From: Halegenticoccus tardaugens
GTDB lineage: Archaea; Halobacteriota; Halobacteria; Halobacteriales; Haloferacaceae
NCBI RefSeq assembly: GCF_004116405.1
Contig: NZ_SDIC01000006.1
Location: 1-64,000, forward strand
Direction: 5' to 3'
DNA: 64,000 nt
The first letter of the stretch is position 1, and every line of letters starts with the position of its first letter. A program made the translations under genes and the position numbers. The notes under the pieces are model-generated. The model was not told the origin of the DNA. It ran no database searches and saw only the letters and a program-made list of their open reading frames with translations. Below, one piece after another: positions 23,405 through 32,512 of the stretch.

Positions 23405-25408
23405 ATGCACCACCCCGGTCCGCCGAGGTTCGTCGCGGTGGGCGACGCCGTCGAACTCGCCCCGCGCGATCCCGACCCAGACGCGACGTACAGCTGGCGA
23501 ATCAAGAGCGCGCCGGTGACGAGCACGGCCTCGCTCGGCACCGACGCCGTCGAACACTTCGTCCCGGACGAGCCGGGTCGGTACGCGGTCGAACTCGACG
23601 CGCCGGACGGGATCCATCGGCTCACCGTCCGCGCGTTCCCCGGCGACCTCCGGCCCGCCGACGTCGCGGGCGGCGCGAGCGGAACGAGCGGGCTCGCGAG
23701 CGGCTCGGCCGCCCGCCCCCTGCGGAGCGGCGGCGTGAGCGGTTCCGGGAGCGGCGCGCGCGGCGAGGGCGGCGGGGGCGGCGGCCGGCCGCGAATCCAG
23801 CTCCGCGGCGAGCGCGAGGGCGACGAGATCGTCGTCCGCGCGGACCCCCGACCCAACCCGAAGAGCGACCGACCCCGCGAGGACCTCGACGTGGAGTTCG
23901 TCCTCGACGACCGCGACGGCCTCTCCCCCAGCGACGTGAACGCGGACGGCCGGGAGCTTCGCGTCCCCGTCGCGGCGCTGCCGGATCGCGCGCGCGTCCA
24001 CGCCGTCGCTGTCGGCGAGTCGTACAGCGTCCCCGACGCCGTGTCGATCGAGCGCGACGGGGCGGCCGTCGAGGTCGTTCGGCTCAACGACCCGCCGGAG
24101 TGGTCGAAGGGGGTCACGCTCTACGAGATCTACGTCCGCGGGTTCGCCTCCGACGACGCGGAGTCCGCGAACGCGTTCGAGGCGTTCGAAAAGCGCCTCG
24201 ACTACCTCGCAGACCTCGGCGTCGACTGCCTCTGGCTGACGCCGGTGCTACAGAACGACGACGCCCCCCACGGGTACAACATCACGGACTTCTTCTCGAT
24301 CGCGGCGGACCTCGGCACCGAGGAGGACTACGCGGCGTTCGTCGACGCCGCCCACGAGCGCGGGATGAAGGTGCTCTTCGACCTCGTGCTCAACCACTCG
24401 GCGCGCCAGCACCCCTTCTTCGAGGACGCTTACCGCGACCCCGACTCCGAGTACTACGACTGGTACGAGTGGCAGGAGAACGGGGAGCCGGGGACGTACT
24501 TCGACTGGGAGAAGATCGCGAACTTCGACTTCGACAACCTCCGGGTCCGCCGCCACCTGCTCGACGCGATCGACAAGTGGTCGGCGTACGTCGACGGCTT
24601 CCGCTGCGACATGGCGTGGGCCGTCCCGGCGCCGTTCTGGCGCGAACTCCGCGACCGCGTGAAAGCCCGCGACCGCGACTTCCTGCTCCTCGACGAGACC
24701 ATTCCGTACATCGCGGACTTCCACGACGGGATGTTCGACATGCATTTCGACACGACGCTGTACTTCACGCTCCGGCAGGTCGGTAACGGTCACGAACCGG
24801 CCGACGCGATCATCGACGCGGTCGAACAGCGCACGGCGGTCGGCTTCCCCGACCACGCGTCGTTCATGCTCTACCAGGAGAACCACGACGAGACGCGCTA
24901 CCTCGTCGAGTGCGGCGAGGCGGCGGCGTTCGCCGCCGCGGGTGCGCTCTTCACCCTCCCCGGCGTCCCGATGCTGTACGCCGGACAGGAGCTGGGCCAG
25001 CTCGGTCGACGCGACGCGCTCGCGTGGGAACACGCCAACGACGACCTGCGCCGGCACTACGAGGCGCTCGTCGAGGCGCGAAACGCCACCCCGGCGCTCG
25101 GGTTCGGGGGCGAATTCCGACGCGTGGACTACGAGAGCGATTCGGATCGCGTCGTCGCGTTCGAGCGGCGGGTCGCGGACGACGCGGCGGCGGGCGACGG
25201 GACCGCGGACGGCGCGCGGGACGACGGCTCGGCGTCCGTCGGAGCGTCGGCCGAGGCGTACGTCGTCGCGCTGAACTTCGGCACCGAACCCGCGGCCGTC
25301 TCCGTCGGCCCCGAGGTCGACTCGACGGACCTCGTGAGCGACGAGTCGGTCGCCGACGACGGGACGCTGGTCGTCGAGGACGTGGCGGTGCTACCTGTTC
25401 GCCGATGA
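23405..25408 (+). CDS. GH13 alpha-amylase-family enzyme
   Basis: Alpha-glucan hydrolase of 667 residues. Residues 1-85 form a beta domain and 86-200 a Gly/Arg-rich linker plus a second beta region. The TIM barrel starts near 235 (VTLYEIYVRGF). Catalytic residues are Asp402 (DGFRCDMAW), Glu431 (LLLDETIP) and Asp495 (ENHDETR), and region I is DLVLNHSA. The C-terminal beta domain contains an acidic Gly/Ala-rich insert (about 590-620). No signal peptide is evident, so it likely acts on internal maltodextrins. AGGGAGGT directly before the ATG is unusually close. The stop overlaps the next gene as ATGA. Confidence 0.9.
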   Translation: MHHPGPPRFVAVGDAVELAPRDPDPDATYSWRIKSAPVTSTASLGTDAVEHFVPDEPGRYAVELDAPDGIHRLTVRAFPGDLRPADVAGGASGTSGLASGSAARPLRSGGVSGSGSGARGEGGGGGGRPRIQLRGEREGDEIVVRADPRPNPKSDRPREDLDVEFVLDDRDGLSPSDVNADGRELRVPVAALPDRARVHAVAVGESYSVPDAVSIERDGAAVEVVRLNDPPEWSKGVTLYEIYVRGFASDDAESANAFEAFEKRLDYLADLGVDCLWLTPVLQNDDAPHGYNITDFFSIAADLGTEEDYAAFVDAAHERGMKVLFDLVLNHSARQHPFFEDAYRDPDSEYYDWYEWQENGEPGTYFDWEKIANFDFDNLRVRRHLLDAIDKWSAYVDGFRCDMAWAVPAPFWRELRDRVKARDRDFLLLDETIPYIADFHDGMFDMHFDTTLYFTLRQVGNGHEPADAIIDAVEQRTAVGFPDHASFMLYQENHDETRYLVECGEAAAFAAAGALFTLPGVPMLYAGQELGQLGRRDALAWEHANDDLRRHYEALVEARNATPALGFGGEFRRVDYESDSDRVVAFERRVADDAAAGDGTADGARDDGSASVGASAEAYVVALNFGTEPAAVSVGPEVDSTDLVSDESVADDGTLVVEDVAVLPVRR

Positions 25409-27837
25409 CCGCCGAACGGGGGCGCTGCCGGCTGCTCGACGGTCCGACCGCGGACCTCCTCGCGTGGCACGACGAGGTGTTCGCGCGCCACGACGACGAG
25501 TTCGAGGCCGCGAAGGAACTCGTCACGCGCCTCGGGGCGCGCTGCGTCGACGGCCGCGCGCGCGTCGGATTCTGGACGCCCGAACTGCTCGACGCGGAGG
25601 TCACGCCCGAGAACGTCCGCCTCGAAGTCCTGACCCCCGCGGAGGAGGTCGACCTCGCGGACGACGTTTTCGCGACCGAGTCGGGGGACGGCCCGTCGGA
25701 CGCGACGCTTTCCTTCCGCCGCGAGTTCGTTCCGCTTCGTCGACGTGGCGAGTATCACTGGGGCGTGATCGAGGGAATGCGTCCGGGGACTCGCGACCGA
25801 CTCGGATCGCTGTACCAGCTCGTTTACGAGAGCGACGGCGAGCGACGGGCGATCGTCGATCCGCTCGCCGCCTCCGTCCCGTTCGGCGCGTTCGCGCCGG
25901 CCGAGTTCTACGACGTCGATCGGCTGGATCGCGACCGCCCCGACCGCGAGTACTTCGAGGCGCTCGGCACCGACGAGGAGCGCGTTTCGACCACCGGCGA
26001 CGGTGGAATCCCGCGGATCGACCCCGCCGTAAGCGTGCTCGAAATCCACCCCGGGACGGCGACACCCTCCGGGACGCTCGCGGGCCTGACGCGCCGGTAC
26101 GAGGAGATCGGACGGAAGCTGCGGGCGGACGAGGCGTTGACGCCCGCAGAGCGCAACTTCGCCGGGTACGACGGGATCCAGGTGATGCCGGTCGAACCGA
26201 TCACCGAACGCGAGGATCACCCGGGACACTGGTGCCCGGTGGACGCAGCGTCCGACGCCGCCGAAATCGAGGTCGCCGTCTCCCGCCCCGACGCGATAAA
26301 CTGGGGGTACGACATCGTGATCTCCGCCTTCTCGGCGACGAATCCGGCGATCCTCGAGACGGGACGGCCGGACGAACTCGTCGACTTCATCGCGGCGTGT
26401 CACTCCCTTCCGGAGCCGATCAAGGTCGTTTTCGACATTGCGCTGGGTCACGCCGACGACGGCGCGCTCGAACTGCTCGCCGACCAGTTCTTCGAGGGGC
26501 CGGGGATGTACGGCCAGCATCTGAACTACCGTCACCCGACCGTGTGGGCGATCCTCCTGGAGATGCAGCGCCGGAAGATGGACTTCGGCGCGGACGGGAT
26601 CCGCGTCGACGGCGCGCAGGACTTCACGTACTGGGACGAAGAGCGGGAGGAGAACGTCCACGACGACGCGTTCCTCGCCGAGATGGACGCGGTGGTGCAG
26701 ACGGTCGGCGGCCGGACGTACCGCCCGTGGATGATCTACGAGGACGGCCGGCCGTGGCCGCGCGGGGACTGGGAACTCGCCTCGACGTACCGGTCGCTCA
26801 TCGAGCAGCACCCCCACTCGTTCCAGTGGTCGCCGATCACGTTCGCGCACAACACGCCCGCCCTGCTCACGTTCTGGGCGACGAAGTGGTGGCGCGTCCG
26901 CGAGATCGCGGACTTCGGCGGTCACTGGCTGACCGGCGTCGCGAACCACGACACGATCCGACGGGGGACGCAGATCGACGCGACGGCCGAGTTCAACCAG
27001 TCGCCCGTCAACCCCTACCTCGGCGAGACGCTTCCGGACGCGCTCGACGAGGCGTACGACAACGCCGCCGCGGACGCGCTGTTCTACTGCGCCATGCCGG
27101 GCGTGCCGATGGACTTCGTCCACGCGAACATGCGCGCTCCCTGGGGGTTCGTCCGCGACACGGACGCGATCTGGAACGTGAAGGTCGTCTCCGAGGAGTC
27201 GAACTTCGTCGACTGGCAGATCCGCCCCGCGGACTTCGACGACCCGACCCACTTCCGTCGGCTGAAGAACTCGGGCTTTCGCGATCGCGACGATCTCCGG
27301 TCGTTCGTGCGCGCGCTCGCCGCGGCGGTGGACGCGACGGACTACGACCTCGACGCGATGGCCGCGATGCTCTCGGCGTTCGACTCGCCGCTCGGCTCCG
27401 ACCTCGACGCGTCGGATCTGGAGGCGTTCGCCGACGCCTGGATGGCCGACGTCCACGACTTCGCCAACCTCGGTCACTGGACCGACGAACAGGACGACGA
27501 GCGGACCGCCTTCTCCCTCGCGGCGCGACGATTCCGACACGACCGGCCGTGGCTCCGCGACGACCTCGATGGCCGCGACTTCCTCACCTACCGCCACCCG
27601 GCGAACGGCACCGTCCTGTACTACGGCTTCCGCGAATCTCCCGCGGGCGACGAGCACGTACTCTTCGCGGCCAACATGGAGGGGGTTCCCGTCGCCGTGA
27701 CGCCGGCGTCGCTCGATGCTCCCGATCTCCCTGCGGACGGCTGGACGGTGGCGCTCGCGTCTCCCGGCATCGACGACGGTTCCTCGGCGCGCGTGCTCGA
27801 CAACGGCGAGGCGGTCGTCTGGACGCGCGAACCGTGA
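25405..27837 (+). CDS. GH13-type hydrolase resembling glucosylglycerol hydrolase
   Basis: Protein of 810 residues whose central domain is a divergent GH13 barrel: Asp402 in GIRVDGAQDF, Glu446 in MIYEDGRPW and Asp516 in VANHDTIRRG fit the catalytic triad, and KVVFDIALGHAD replaces the usual region I. The long N-terminal part (about 1-260) and the segments YDIVISAFSATNPAIL and HSFQWSPITFAHNTPALL recall the GghA family, which in cyanobacteria degrades the osmolyte glucosylglycerol. I recognise this by pattern, not by search, so a trehalose- or maltodextrin-active relative is possible. It is translationally coupled to the GH13 gene through a 4-bp ATGA overlap. Confidence 0.65.
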   Translation: MTAERGRCRLLDGPTADLLAWHDEVFARHDDEFEAAKELVTRLGARCVDGRARVGFWTPELLDAEVTPENVRLEVLTPAEEVDLADDVFATESGDGPSDATLSFRREFVPLRRRGEYHWGVIEGMRPGTRDRLGSLYQLVYESDGERRAIVDPLAASVPFGAFAPAEFYDVDRLDRDRPDREYFEALGTDEERVSTTGDGGIPRIDPAVSVLEIHPGTATPSGTLAGLTRRYEEIGRKLRADEALTPAERNFAGYDGIQVMPVEPITEREDHPGHWCPVDAASDAAEIEVAVSRPDAINWGYDIVISAFSATNPAILETGRPDELVDFIAACHSLPEPIKVVFDIALGHADDGALELLADQFFEGPGMYGQHLNYRHPTVWAILLEMQRRKMDFGADGIRVDGAQDFTYWDEEREENVHDDAFLAEMDAVVQTVGGRTYRPWMIYEDGRPWPRGDWELASTYRSLIEQHPHSFQWSPITFAHNTPALLTFWATKWWRVREIADFGGHWLTGVANHDTIRRGTQIDATAEFNQSPVNPYLGETLPDALDEAYDNAAADALFYCAMPGVPMDFVHANMRAPWGFVRDTDAIWNVKVVSEESNFVDWQIRPADFDDPTHFRRLKNSGFRDRDDLRSFVRALAAAVDATDYDLDAMAAMLSAFDSPLGSDLDASDLEAFADAWMADVHDFANLGHWTDEQDDERTAFSLAARRFRHDRPWLRDDLDGRDFLTYRHPANGTVLYYGFRESPAGDEHVLFAANMEGVPVAVTPASLDAPDLPADGWTVALASPGIDDGSSARVLDNGEAVVWTREP

Positions 27838-27959
27838 CCCCTCCGGCCGTCGTCTCGCCCCGTCGACCGCGGCGAACGCGGTCGTGAGCGCGCGCTCGCC
27901 GCAAATCTCCCGAAAGAGAGCGGCAGCTGACACCTCAATCGGACATCCGTCACCCCTCC

Positions 27960-28115
27960 TCAGAGACGCTTCGATCGTGCTTCGCGGACCGACGCGCCGT
28001 CGCGAACTTTGTCTTCGCAGGCGGGGCACACGCGAACGTCGGTGTAGCCGTCCGGCGCGAACACCCGGACGTACCTCTCCGTCACGAACGCCCCGCAGTT
28101 CTGACATTCCGGCAT
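27960..28115 (-). CDS. 51-residue zinc-finger protein (DUF7563-like)
   Basis: Short gene with start ATG 28115 and stop TGA at 27960-27962. The product begins MPECQNCGAFVTERYVRVFAP and continues to RVCPACEDKVRDGASVREARS. The two CxxC pairs 23 residues apart form one zinc-ribbon knuckle, and the sequence matches the pattern of the widespread haloarchaeal DUF7563 small zinc-finger proteins. A TATA-like AAAATATAGG (minus strand, about 28146-28155) lies about 33 bp upstream. The role is unknown; similar small zinc proteins in haloarchaea have been linked to regulation. Confidence 0.8.
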   Translation of the reverse strand: MPECQNCGAFVTERYVRVFAPDGYTDVRVCPACEDKVRDGASVREARSKRL

Positions 28116-28218
28116 GCTAACCGTATCGTGGCTGTCATGGGACCTATATTTTTGGGCCGGCGACGATTTTCGGCGCGCTCGGCCCGCCGCTCGCGTCCGA
28201 TTTCGTCCCCGACGTGGT

Positions 28219-30567
28219 TCACTCTGAGAGCGCGTCGAGGAGCGTCACGGCCGGCCCTTTCGCCAGCGGTTCGTTCGCGTTTCCGCAGTGCGGCGACTGG
28301 ACGCAGGCCGGACAGCCGTCGGCGCACTCGCAGTCGTCGATGAGCCGCGCCGTCCGCGCCAAGAGCGTCTCCACGATCTCGTAGCCGCCGCGGGCGAGGC
28401 CGACGCCGCCGGGGTAGCCGTCGTAGATGAAGATCGTGCTCCGGCCGGTGTGGGGGTGCACCGGCGTCGAGAGGCCGCCGACGTCGGCGCGGTCGCAGAG
28501 CAACGACAACGGGAAGAGCGAGATCATCCCGTGCTCGGCGGCGTGGATGCCCCCGTCGAACCGCCGGTCGTTCGGTGTCGCTCCCTCCCTTCCGCCTGCC
28601 TCCTCGCGCATCGTCGCCTCCACGTCCGGCGGGACCGCGAAGTACAGCGCCTTCGTCCGCAACGTCGTCTCCGGGAGATCGAGCGTCTCGCGGCCGATCG
28701 CCTCGCCGCGCCGCGGATCGCGGCGCTCGAATCCGGTCACACGCGTCGTGACGGTCACGTCGGCGAAGCGGACGGCGGCGTCCGGTCGCGCGCGCAGCGG
28801 CTTCTCGTCGAGGTCCGCCTCGACGGCGATCTCCTTGTCGCTCAACATTCGCGTGTAGTAGTCGGCCCACGTGGGCTGGAGTTCGGCCACGTCGCGGTCG
28901 AGATCCAGCTCGACGACCTCGTAGGACTGGCCCTGATGGTGGTAGATCGCGCCGGGGTGCGCGTCCCGGAGACCGTCGGCGAACGAGAGGGAGGCGATCA
29001 CGTCGCTCGATCGGCGGTCGAGCAGGTCGATCTCTCGGTCGCCGATCGTCCGCAGGCTCATCCCGTGCTGGGGGCTCCCCCCGCCGTCGTAGGTCCATCG
29101 GACGCCCTTCGCGGTGTCCCGTCGTGCCAGTCGCCCCTCGGCTTCGAGCGCCGCGACGATCCCCGGAAAACGATCGCCGAAGTGTCGCTCGTCGTCGGTC
29201 GACAGCCAGTTCTCGTTCGCCGCCGAAGCGACGTGATCGGGGAGCAGGTGATCGTTTTCGGGGTCCGAGACGGCGCGCTCGGCGTCGCCGCGGAAGAGGT
29301 CCTCGGGGTTCCCCATCAGGTACTGGTCGAGTTGATCCTCGCCGCCGACGAGGACGACGAGCGCCGGGTCGTCGCCCCGTCCCGCCCGCCCGGCGCGCTG
29401 GAAGGTCGACATGCGCGTCCCGGGGTAGCCGTCGAGGATCACCGCGTCGAGGCCGCCCACGTCGACGCCGAGTTCGAGCGCGCTCGTGCTCCAGACGCCG
29501 CGAACGTCGCCCGACCGAAGCCCCGCTTCGATCTCGCGCCGCCGGTCGTGTCCCAGGGCGGCCTGGTACGCCCGAATCCGTCCGGCGAGGTCGCGGTCGC
29601 CGCGCTCGCGCAGGTCGTTCGCGCTCTCCGTCGCGTACCGCTCCGCGGTCTGTCTGGCGCGGGTGAACGCGAGCGTCCGGTGCCCGCGCGCGACGAGGTC
29701 GACGAAGAGGCGCTCGGACTCGACGTGGCTCGACCTGCGACGGCCGCTTCCGGCTCGCCCCTCCGTCCGGTACTCCGGCGGGTTCCACATGAGCCAGTGG
29801 CGCGGCCCGGCCCCGCTCGCGTCCGCGTCGACGAGCGCGAACGACGACGCCGGCCGACCCGTGATCCGGGCGGCGTGCTCGACCGGGTTGCCGATCGTCG
29901 CCGAGCAGCAGACGAACTGCGGGTCCGATCCGAACCGCTCGCACGCGCGAGCGAGCCGTCGGAGCGTCAGCGCGACGTGGCTTCCGAACACGCCCCGGTA
30001 GTCGTGCACCTCGTCGATCACGACCGTCTCGAGGCCGGAAAAGAACCACTCCCAGAGCCGGCGGGCGTACGGCAACAGCGCGTAGTGGAGCATGTCCGGG
30101 TTCGAGAGCACGACCGTCGGTCGGCGGTCGCGCACCTCCCGTTTCTCGCGCTTCGACAACCGGCCGGTGTACTGCGCGACGGAGACGCGGCTGCCGAAGC
30201 CGAGCGCGCGAGCCAGCCCCGAGAGCGCCTCCTCCTGATCGGCGATGAGGGCGTTCTGCGGCGCGAGGTACAGCGTCCGGCCCCCGTGATCCATCGCGCG
30301 CTCGAAGGCGGGGACGGTGTACGCGAGGCTCTTGCCGCTCGCCGTCGGCGTCGCGAGCACGACGTTCCGCCCGTCGCGGACGGCGCGAACCGCGTCCGAC
30401 TGGTGGCGGTAGAGCCGCTCGACCCCCCGATCGGCCAGCGCGCTCGCCAGCCGCGGTTCGAGGTCGAGGTCGGCGAATTCGGGGTCGCGCCCCGGCGTCC
30501 GCCGGTGGTCGCGGATCTGCCCCTCGTAGTAGGGACGATCCCGAAGCCACCCGATGAGGTCGTCCAC
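28219..30567 (-). CDS. DEAD/DEAH-box helicase with DUF1998 (MrfA/YprA type)
   Basis: Superfamily 2 helicase of 782 residues. It has the Q motif region RLYRHQSDAVRAV, Walker A ATPTASGKS, the DEVH box in VVIDEVHDYRG, motif III CSATIGNP, motifs V-VI ALELGVDVGGLD and FQRAGRAGRG, and a C-terminal DUF1998 region with a cysteine cluster (CECADGCPACVQSPHC, about 742-757) that in MrfA binds metal. MrfA-type helicases repair mitomycin-type crosslinks. Length and order match the family. The only other gene nearby, at 30599, is divergent and looks truncated. Confidence 0.92.
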   Translation of the reverse strand: MDDLIGWLRDRPYYEGQIRDHRRTPGRDPEFADLDLEPRLASALADRGVERLYRHQSDAVRAVRDGRNVVLATPTASGKSLAYTVPAFERAMDHGGRTLYLAPQNALIADQEEALSGLARALGFGSRVSVAQYTGRLSKREKREVRDRRPTVVLSNPDMLHYALLPYARRLWEWFFSGLETVVIDEVHDYRGVFGSHVALTLRRLARACERFGSDPQFVCCSATIGNPVEHAARITGRPASSFALVDADASGAGPRHWLMWNPPEYRTEGRAGSGRRRSSHVESERLFVDLVARGHRTLAFTRARQTAERYATESANDLRERGDRDLAGRIRAYQAALGHDRRREIEAGLRSGDVRGVWSTSALELGVDVGGLDAVILDGYPGTRMSTFQRAGRAGRGDDPALVVLVGGEDQLDQYLMGNPEDLFRGDAERAVSDPENDHLLPDHVASAANENWLSTDDERHFGDRFPGIVAALEAEGRLARRDTAKGVRWTYDGGGSPQHGMSLRTIGDREIDLLDRRSSDVIASLSFADGLRDAHPGAIYHHQGQSYEVVELDLDRDVAELQPTWADYYTRMLSDKEIAVEADLDEKPLRARPDAAVRFADVTVTTRVTGFERRDPRRGEAIGRETLDLPETTLRTKALYFAVPPDVEATMREEAGGREGATPNDRRFDGGIHAAEHGMISLFPLSLLCDRADVGGLSTPVHPHTGRSTIFIYDGYPGGVGLARGGYEIVETLLARTARLIDDCECADGCPACVQSPHCGNANEPLAKGPAVTLLDALSE

Positions 30568-30598
30568 GTCCGCACTCCGGTCCGACCGCGCCTAACGA

Positions 30599-30892
30599 TT
30601 GTGGTCGGCGGGGGCCGCTTCGTTCGCGCTCGTCTTCGTCGACCCGGCGGCGGACGCCGTCCGCACCGGTCGGGAGGCGGCGCGGGAACTGTGCGACCGC
30701 GCCGGGATGCCCGTCCTCGTGGGGGACGTCGTGGGCGACAACTACGAATCGCCGGCCGACGCGGTTCGAACCGCGACCGGCGTCGATCGAAACCCCGATC
30801 CGTACCACGGCGTCCACTCGCTGACCCCCGATGCGAGGGAGCCTGCCGACCGCCTTTTGGAGAAAGCCACCAGCTGGCAGCGAATGACGTAG
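30599..30892 (+). CDS. hypothetical protein, probably 5'-truncated
   Basis: Open frame of 97 codons with haloarchaeal coding character (FALVFVDPAADAVRTGREAARELCDRAGMPVLVGDVVGDN, then SLTPDAREPADRLLEKATSWQ). The only codons available at its beginning are TTG 30599 or internal ATG 30706, and an in-frame stop lies at 30593. It begins 31 bp from the start of the divergent helicase, leaving no room for a normal promoter. The likeliest reading is the remnant of a longer gene whose 5' end was lost. I recognise no family. Confidence 0.4.
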   Translation: MWSAGAASFALVFVDPAADAVRTGREAARELCDRAGMPVLVGDVVGDNYESPADAVRTATGVDRNPDPYHGVHSLTPDAREPADRLLEKATSWQRMT

Positions 30893-30909
30893 ATATCTTC
30901 TCCGATCGT

Positions 30910-30996
30910 AAAAACGTAAATCTATATTAGAAATATCAATTCACACTAAGACAGAATAAATAAGTCGGAGACGAACGTTGTTTCGGGTGGAGTCCC
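30910..30996 (+). promoter_or_regulatory. AT-rich promoter region of the Dps-like gene
   Basis: AATAAATAAG at about 30954-30963 is the best TATA box, placing the start of transcription near 30985 with a leader of about 12 nt. Upstream, ATATT/AATAT (30924-30928, 30932-30936) is a short inverted repeat in the AT-rich stretch. It may bind a metal- or oxidant-responsive repressor, which is inference. Confidence 0.5.
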
Positions 30997-31623
30997 ATGT
31001 CCGAGCAGAAGCCCCACGCATCCGGTGGCGTCGAACCGGGAGATACGACAAAGCGCGTCGGGATGGAGATCATCCGCGAGCGCGGCGGCGATCCCGAGGC
31101 GATCCGCGAGAAGCTGATCGACGCGATCGCGGCCGAGTTCTCGACGTACTACTACTACACGAACCTGCGAATGCACCTCGCGGGGAACGAAGACTACAAA
31201 GAGATCACGGAGGACGCCCGGCTCGAAGACCGCGCACACTTCGAGCTCGTCGCCCCGCGCGTCTACGAACTCGACGGCAAGATCCCCGTCGACATCGGCG
31301 AGTTCATGTACCGCGCGTCCTGCCCGCACGCCGAACTGCCGGAAGATCCCACGGCGGAGAACATCCTCGAAGTGCTGCTCGAAGCCGAGCGCTGTGCGAT
31401 CCGCACCTGGTCGGCGGTCGTCGACATGACCCGCGACTGCGACCCGCGGACGTTCGACATGGCCCAGCGCATCCTCCAGGAGGAGATCGACCACGAGGCC
31501 TGGTTCGTCGAACTCCTGTCGATGGAGCGCGACGGCGAGGTCAACCCCGCCGGCCACTTCGTCCGCGGCGAACCCGGCGACGCGCCGCTGTCCACCAACA
31601 ACCGCTTCAACGAGAGCGCCTGA
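30997..31623 (+). CDS. Dps-like ferritin (DPSL family)
   Basis: Ferritin-like protein of 208 residues that probably stores iron and removes hydrogen peroxide in a dodecameric shell. It has the diiron ligands in [37 protein letters not shown] and EEIDHEAWF, and the cysteines in [10 protein letters not shown] and ERCAIRT that mark DPSL as distinct from classical Dps. It strongly resembles the Sulfolobus Dps-like protein by motif. ATG 30997 follows a TATA box and a short leader. Three tandem T-rich units follow the stop and probably end transcription. Confidence 0.9.
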   Translation: MSEQKPHASGGVEPGDTTKRVGMEIIRERGGDPEAIREKLIDAIAAEFSTYYYYTNLRMHLAGNEDYKEITEDARLEDRAHFELVAPRVYELDGKIPVDIGEFMYRASCPHAELPEDPTAENILEVLLEAERCAIRTWSAVVDMTRDCDPRTFDMAQRILQEEIDHEAWFVELLSMERDGEVNPAGHFVRGEPGDAPLSTNNRFNESA

Positions 31624-31630
31624 CCGACCT

Positions 31631-31681
31631 CGGTCGTTTTTCGATCTCGGTCGTTTTTTCGCCCTGATCGTTTTTTCGGCC
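31631..31681 (+). terminator. triple tandem T-tract terminator
   Basis: Three 17-bp units at 31631-31647, 31648-31664 and 31665-31681 share CGGTCGTTTTTTCG, each with a run of five or six T. Archaeal polymerase terminates at T tracts, so this is a serial terminator placed eight bases after the ferritin-gene stop codon. Confidence 0.75.
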
Positions 31682-31696
31682 GCGGTCGCGGCGCTT

Positions 31697-32083
31697 ATGT
31701 CCCCGCCGTCCCACGGTTCGCACGTGTCCCACACCGTCGAAATCGTCGTTCCCGAGGACGCGGATCTCGACGAAGCCGGCGAGACGATCGAGATCGAGGT
31801 GTCGCCCGACGAGTTCGTCCTCGCCGCCGCGCGGGGCGAGGAAATCTGGCTCCCGGCCGACTGCCAACAGGGGTGGTGTACGACGTGCGCCGCCCGTCTC
31901 CTGCGGGGGGGCGTCGATCAGTCGGCGGCGAAACGGTACTACGAGGCGGACGAGGAGGAGAACCTGATCCTCACCTGCACCGCCAAACCGCGTTCCGACC
32001 TCCGGATCGAGGTCGGAAAACACGAAGAGATGCTCGACCACAGGGCCGAACACGACAAGCCGCCGGGCCGCGCGAAACGATAA
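31697..32083 (+). CDS. 2Fe-2S plant-type ferredoxin
   Basis: Electron carrier of 128 residues. The cluster ligands are Cys56, Cys61 and Cys64 (CQQGWCTTC) and Cys94 (LTCTAKP), the plant-type pattern. The N-terminus (VEIVVPEDADLDEAGETIEIEVSPDEFVLAAA) is acidic as in halophilic ferredoxins. The C-terminal 25 residues are charged and rich in His and Lys. It lies between the Dps-like ferritin and a GIY-YIG-like gene, with only 3 bp before the latter, so those two are probably cotranscribed. Confidence 0.92.
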   Translation: MSPPSHGSHVSHTVEIVVPEDADLDEAGETIEIEVSPDEFVLAAARGEEIWLPADCQQGWCTTCAARLLRGGVDQSAAKRYYEADEEENLILTCTAKPRSDLRIEVGKHEEMLDHRAEHDKPPGRAKR

Positions 32084-32086
32084 ACG

Positions 32087-32509
32087 ATGGGGAAGAAGAA
32101 GGGCACGTACACGCTGATTTTCGAACTCCCGGCGCCACACGCTATACACGTCGGCGCGCTCGGCGACAGCGAGTTTCCGGCCGGCGGATACGCGTACACG
32201 GGGAGCGCGTTCGGCCCGGGTGGACTCGCCCGCGTCGACAGACACAGGCGCGTCGCCGCCGGCGAACGCGACGCGCGCCACTGGCACGTCGATTTCCTCG
32301 CCGGCCACCCCGACTCGTCGCTCCGGACCGCCGTCGAGACGCCCGGAGAGGACATCGAGTGCGCCGTCGCTCGGCGGCTCGGCTCCGGGCCGGTGGACGG
32401 CTTCGGGGCGTCGGACTGCGCCTGTCCGTCACACCTCGCGTACCGCGAGTCGATTCGCTCGCTCGTGGACGACGTCGAAACCGCTCACGAGGCAGAAGTG
32501 AGAAGGTAG
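32087..32509 (+). CDS. DUF123 / GIY-YIG-like protein
   Basis: Protein of 140 residues with the DUF123 pattern: GTYTLIFELP at the first strand (the GIY position), GGYAYTGSAFGPGGLARVDRH (the YIG position), ARHWHVDFL, and a Cys-rich end (GASDCACPSHLAY). DUF123 modules occur alone or fused to endonuclease III and are related to GIY-YIG nucleases, so a DNA-repair nuclease role is suggested but unproven. It starts 3 bp after the ferredoxin stop. Confidence 0.85.
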   Translation: MGKKKGTYTLIFELPAPHAIHVGALGDSEFPAGGYAYTGSAFGPGGLARVDRHRRVAAGERDARHWHVDFLAGHPDSSLRTAVETPGEDIECAVARRLGSGPVDGFGASDCACPSHLAYRESIRSLVDDVETAHEAEVRR

Positions 32510-32512
32510 ACG

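Noticed and set aside
28288..30930. Long plus-strand frame opposite the MrfA-type helicase
   Set aside because: Arg/Val-rich product without any domain; antisense by-product of GC-rich coding sequence.
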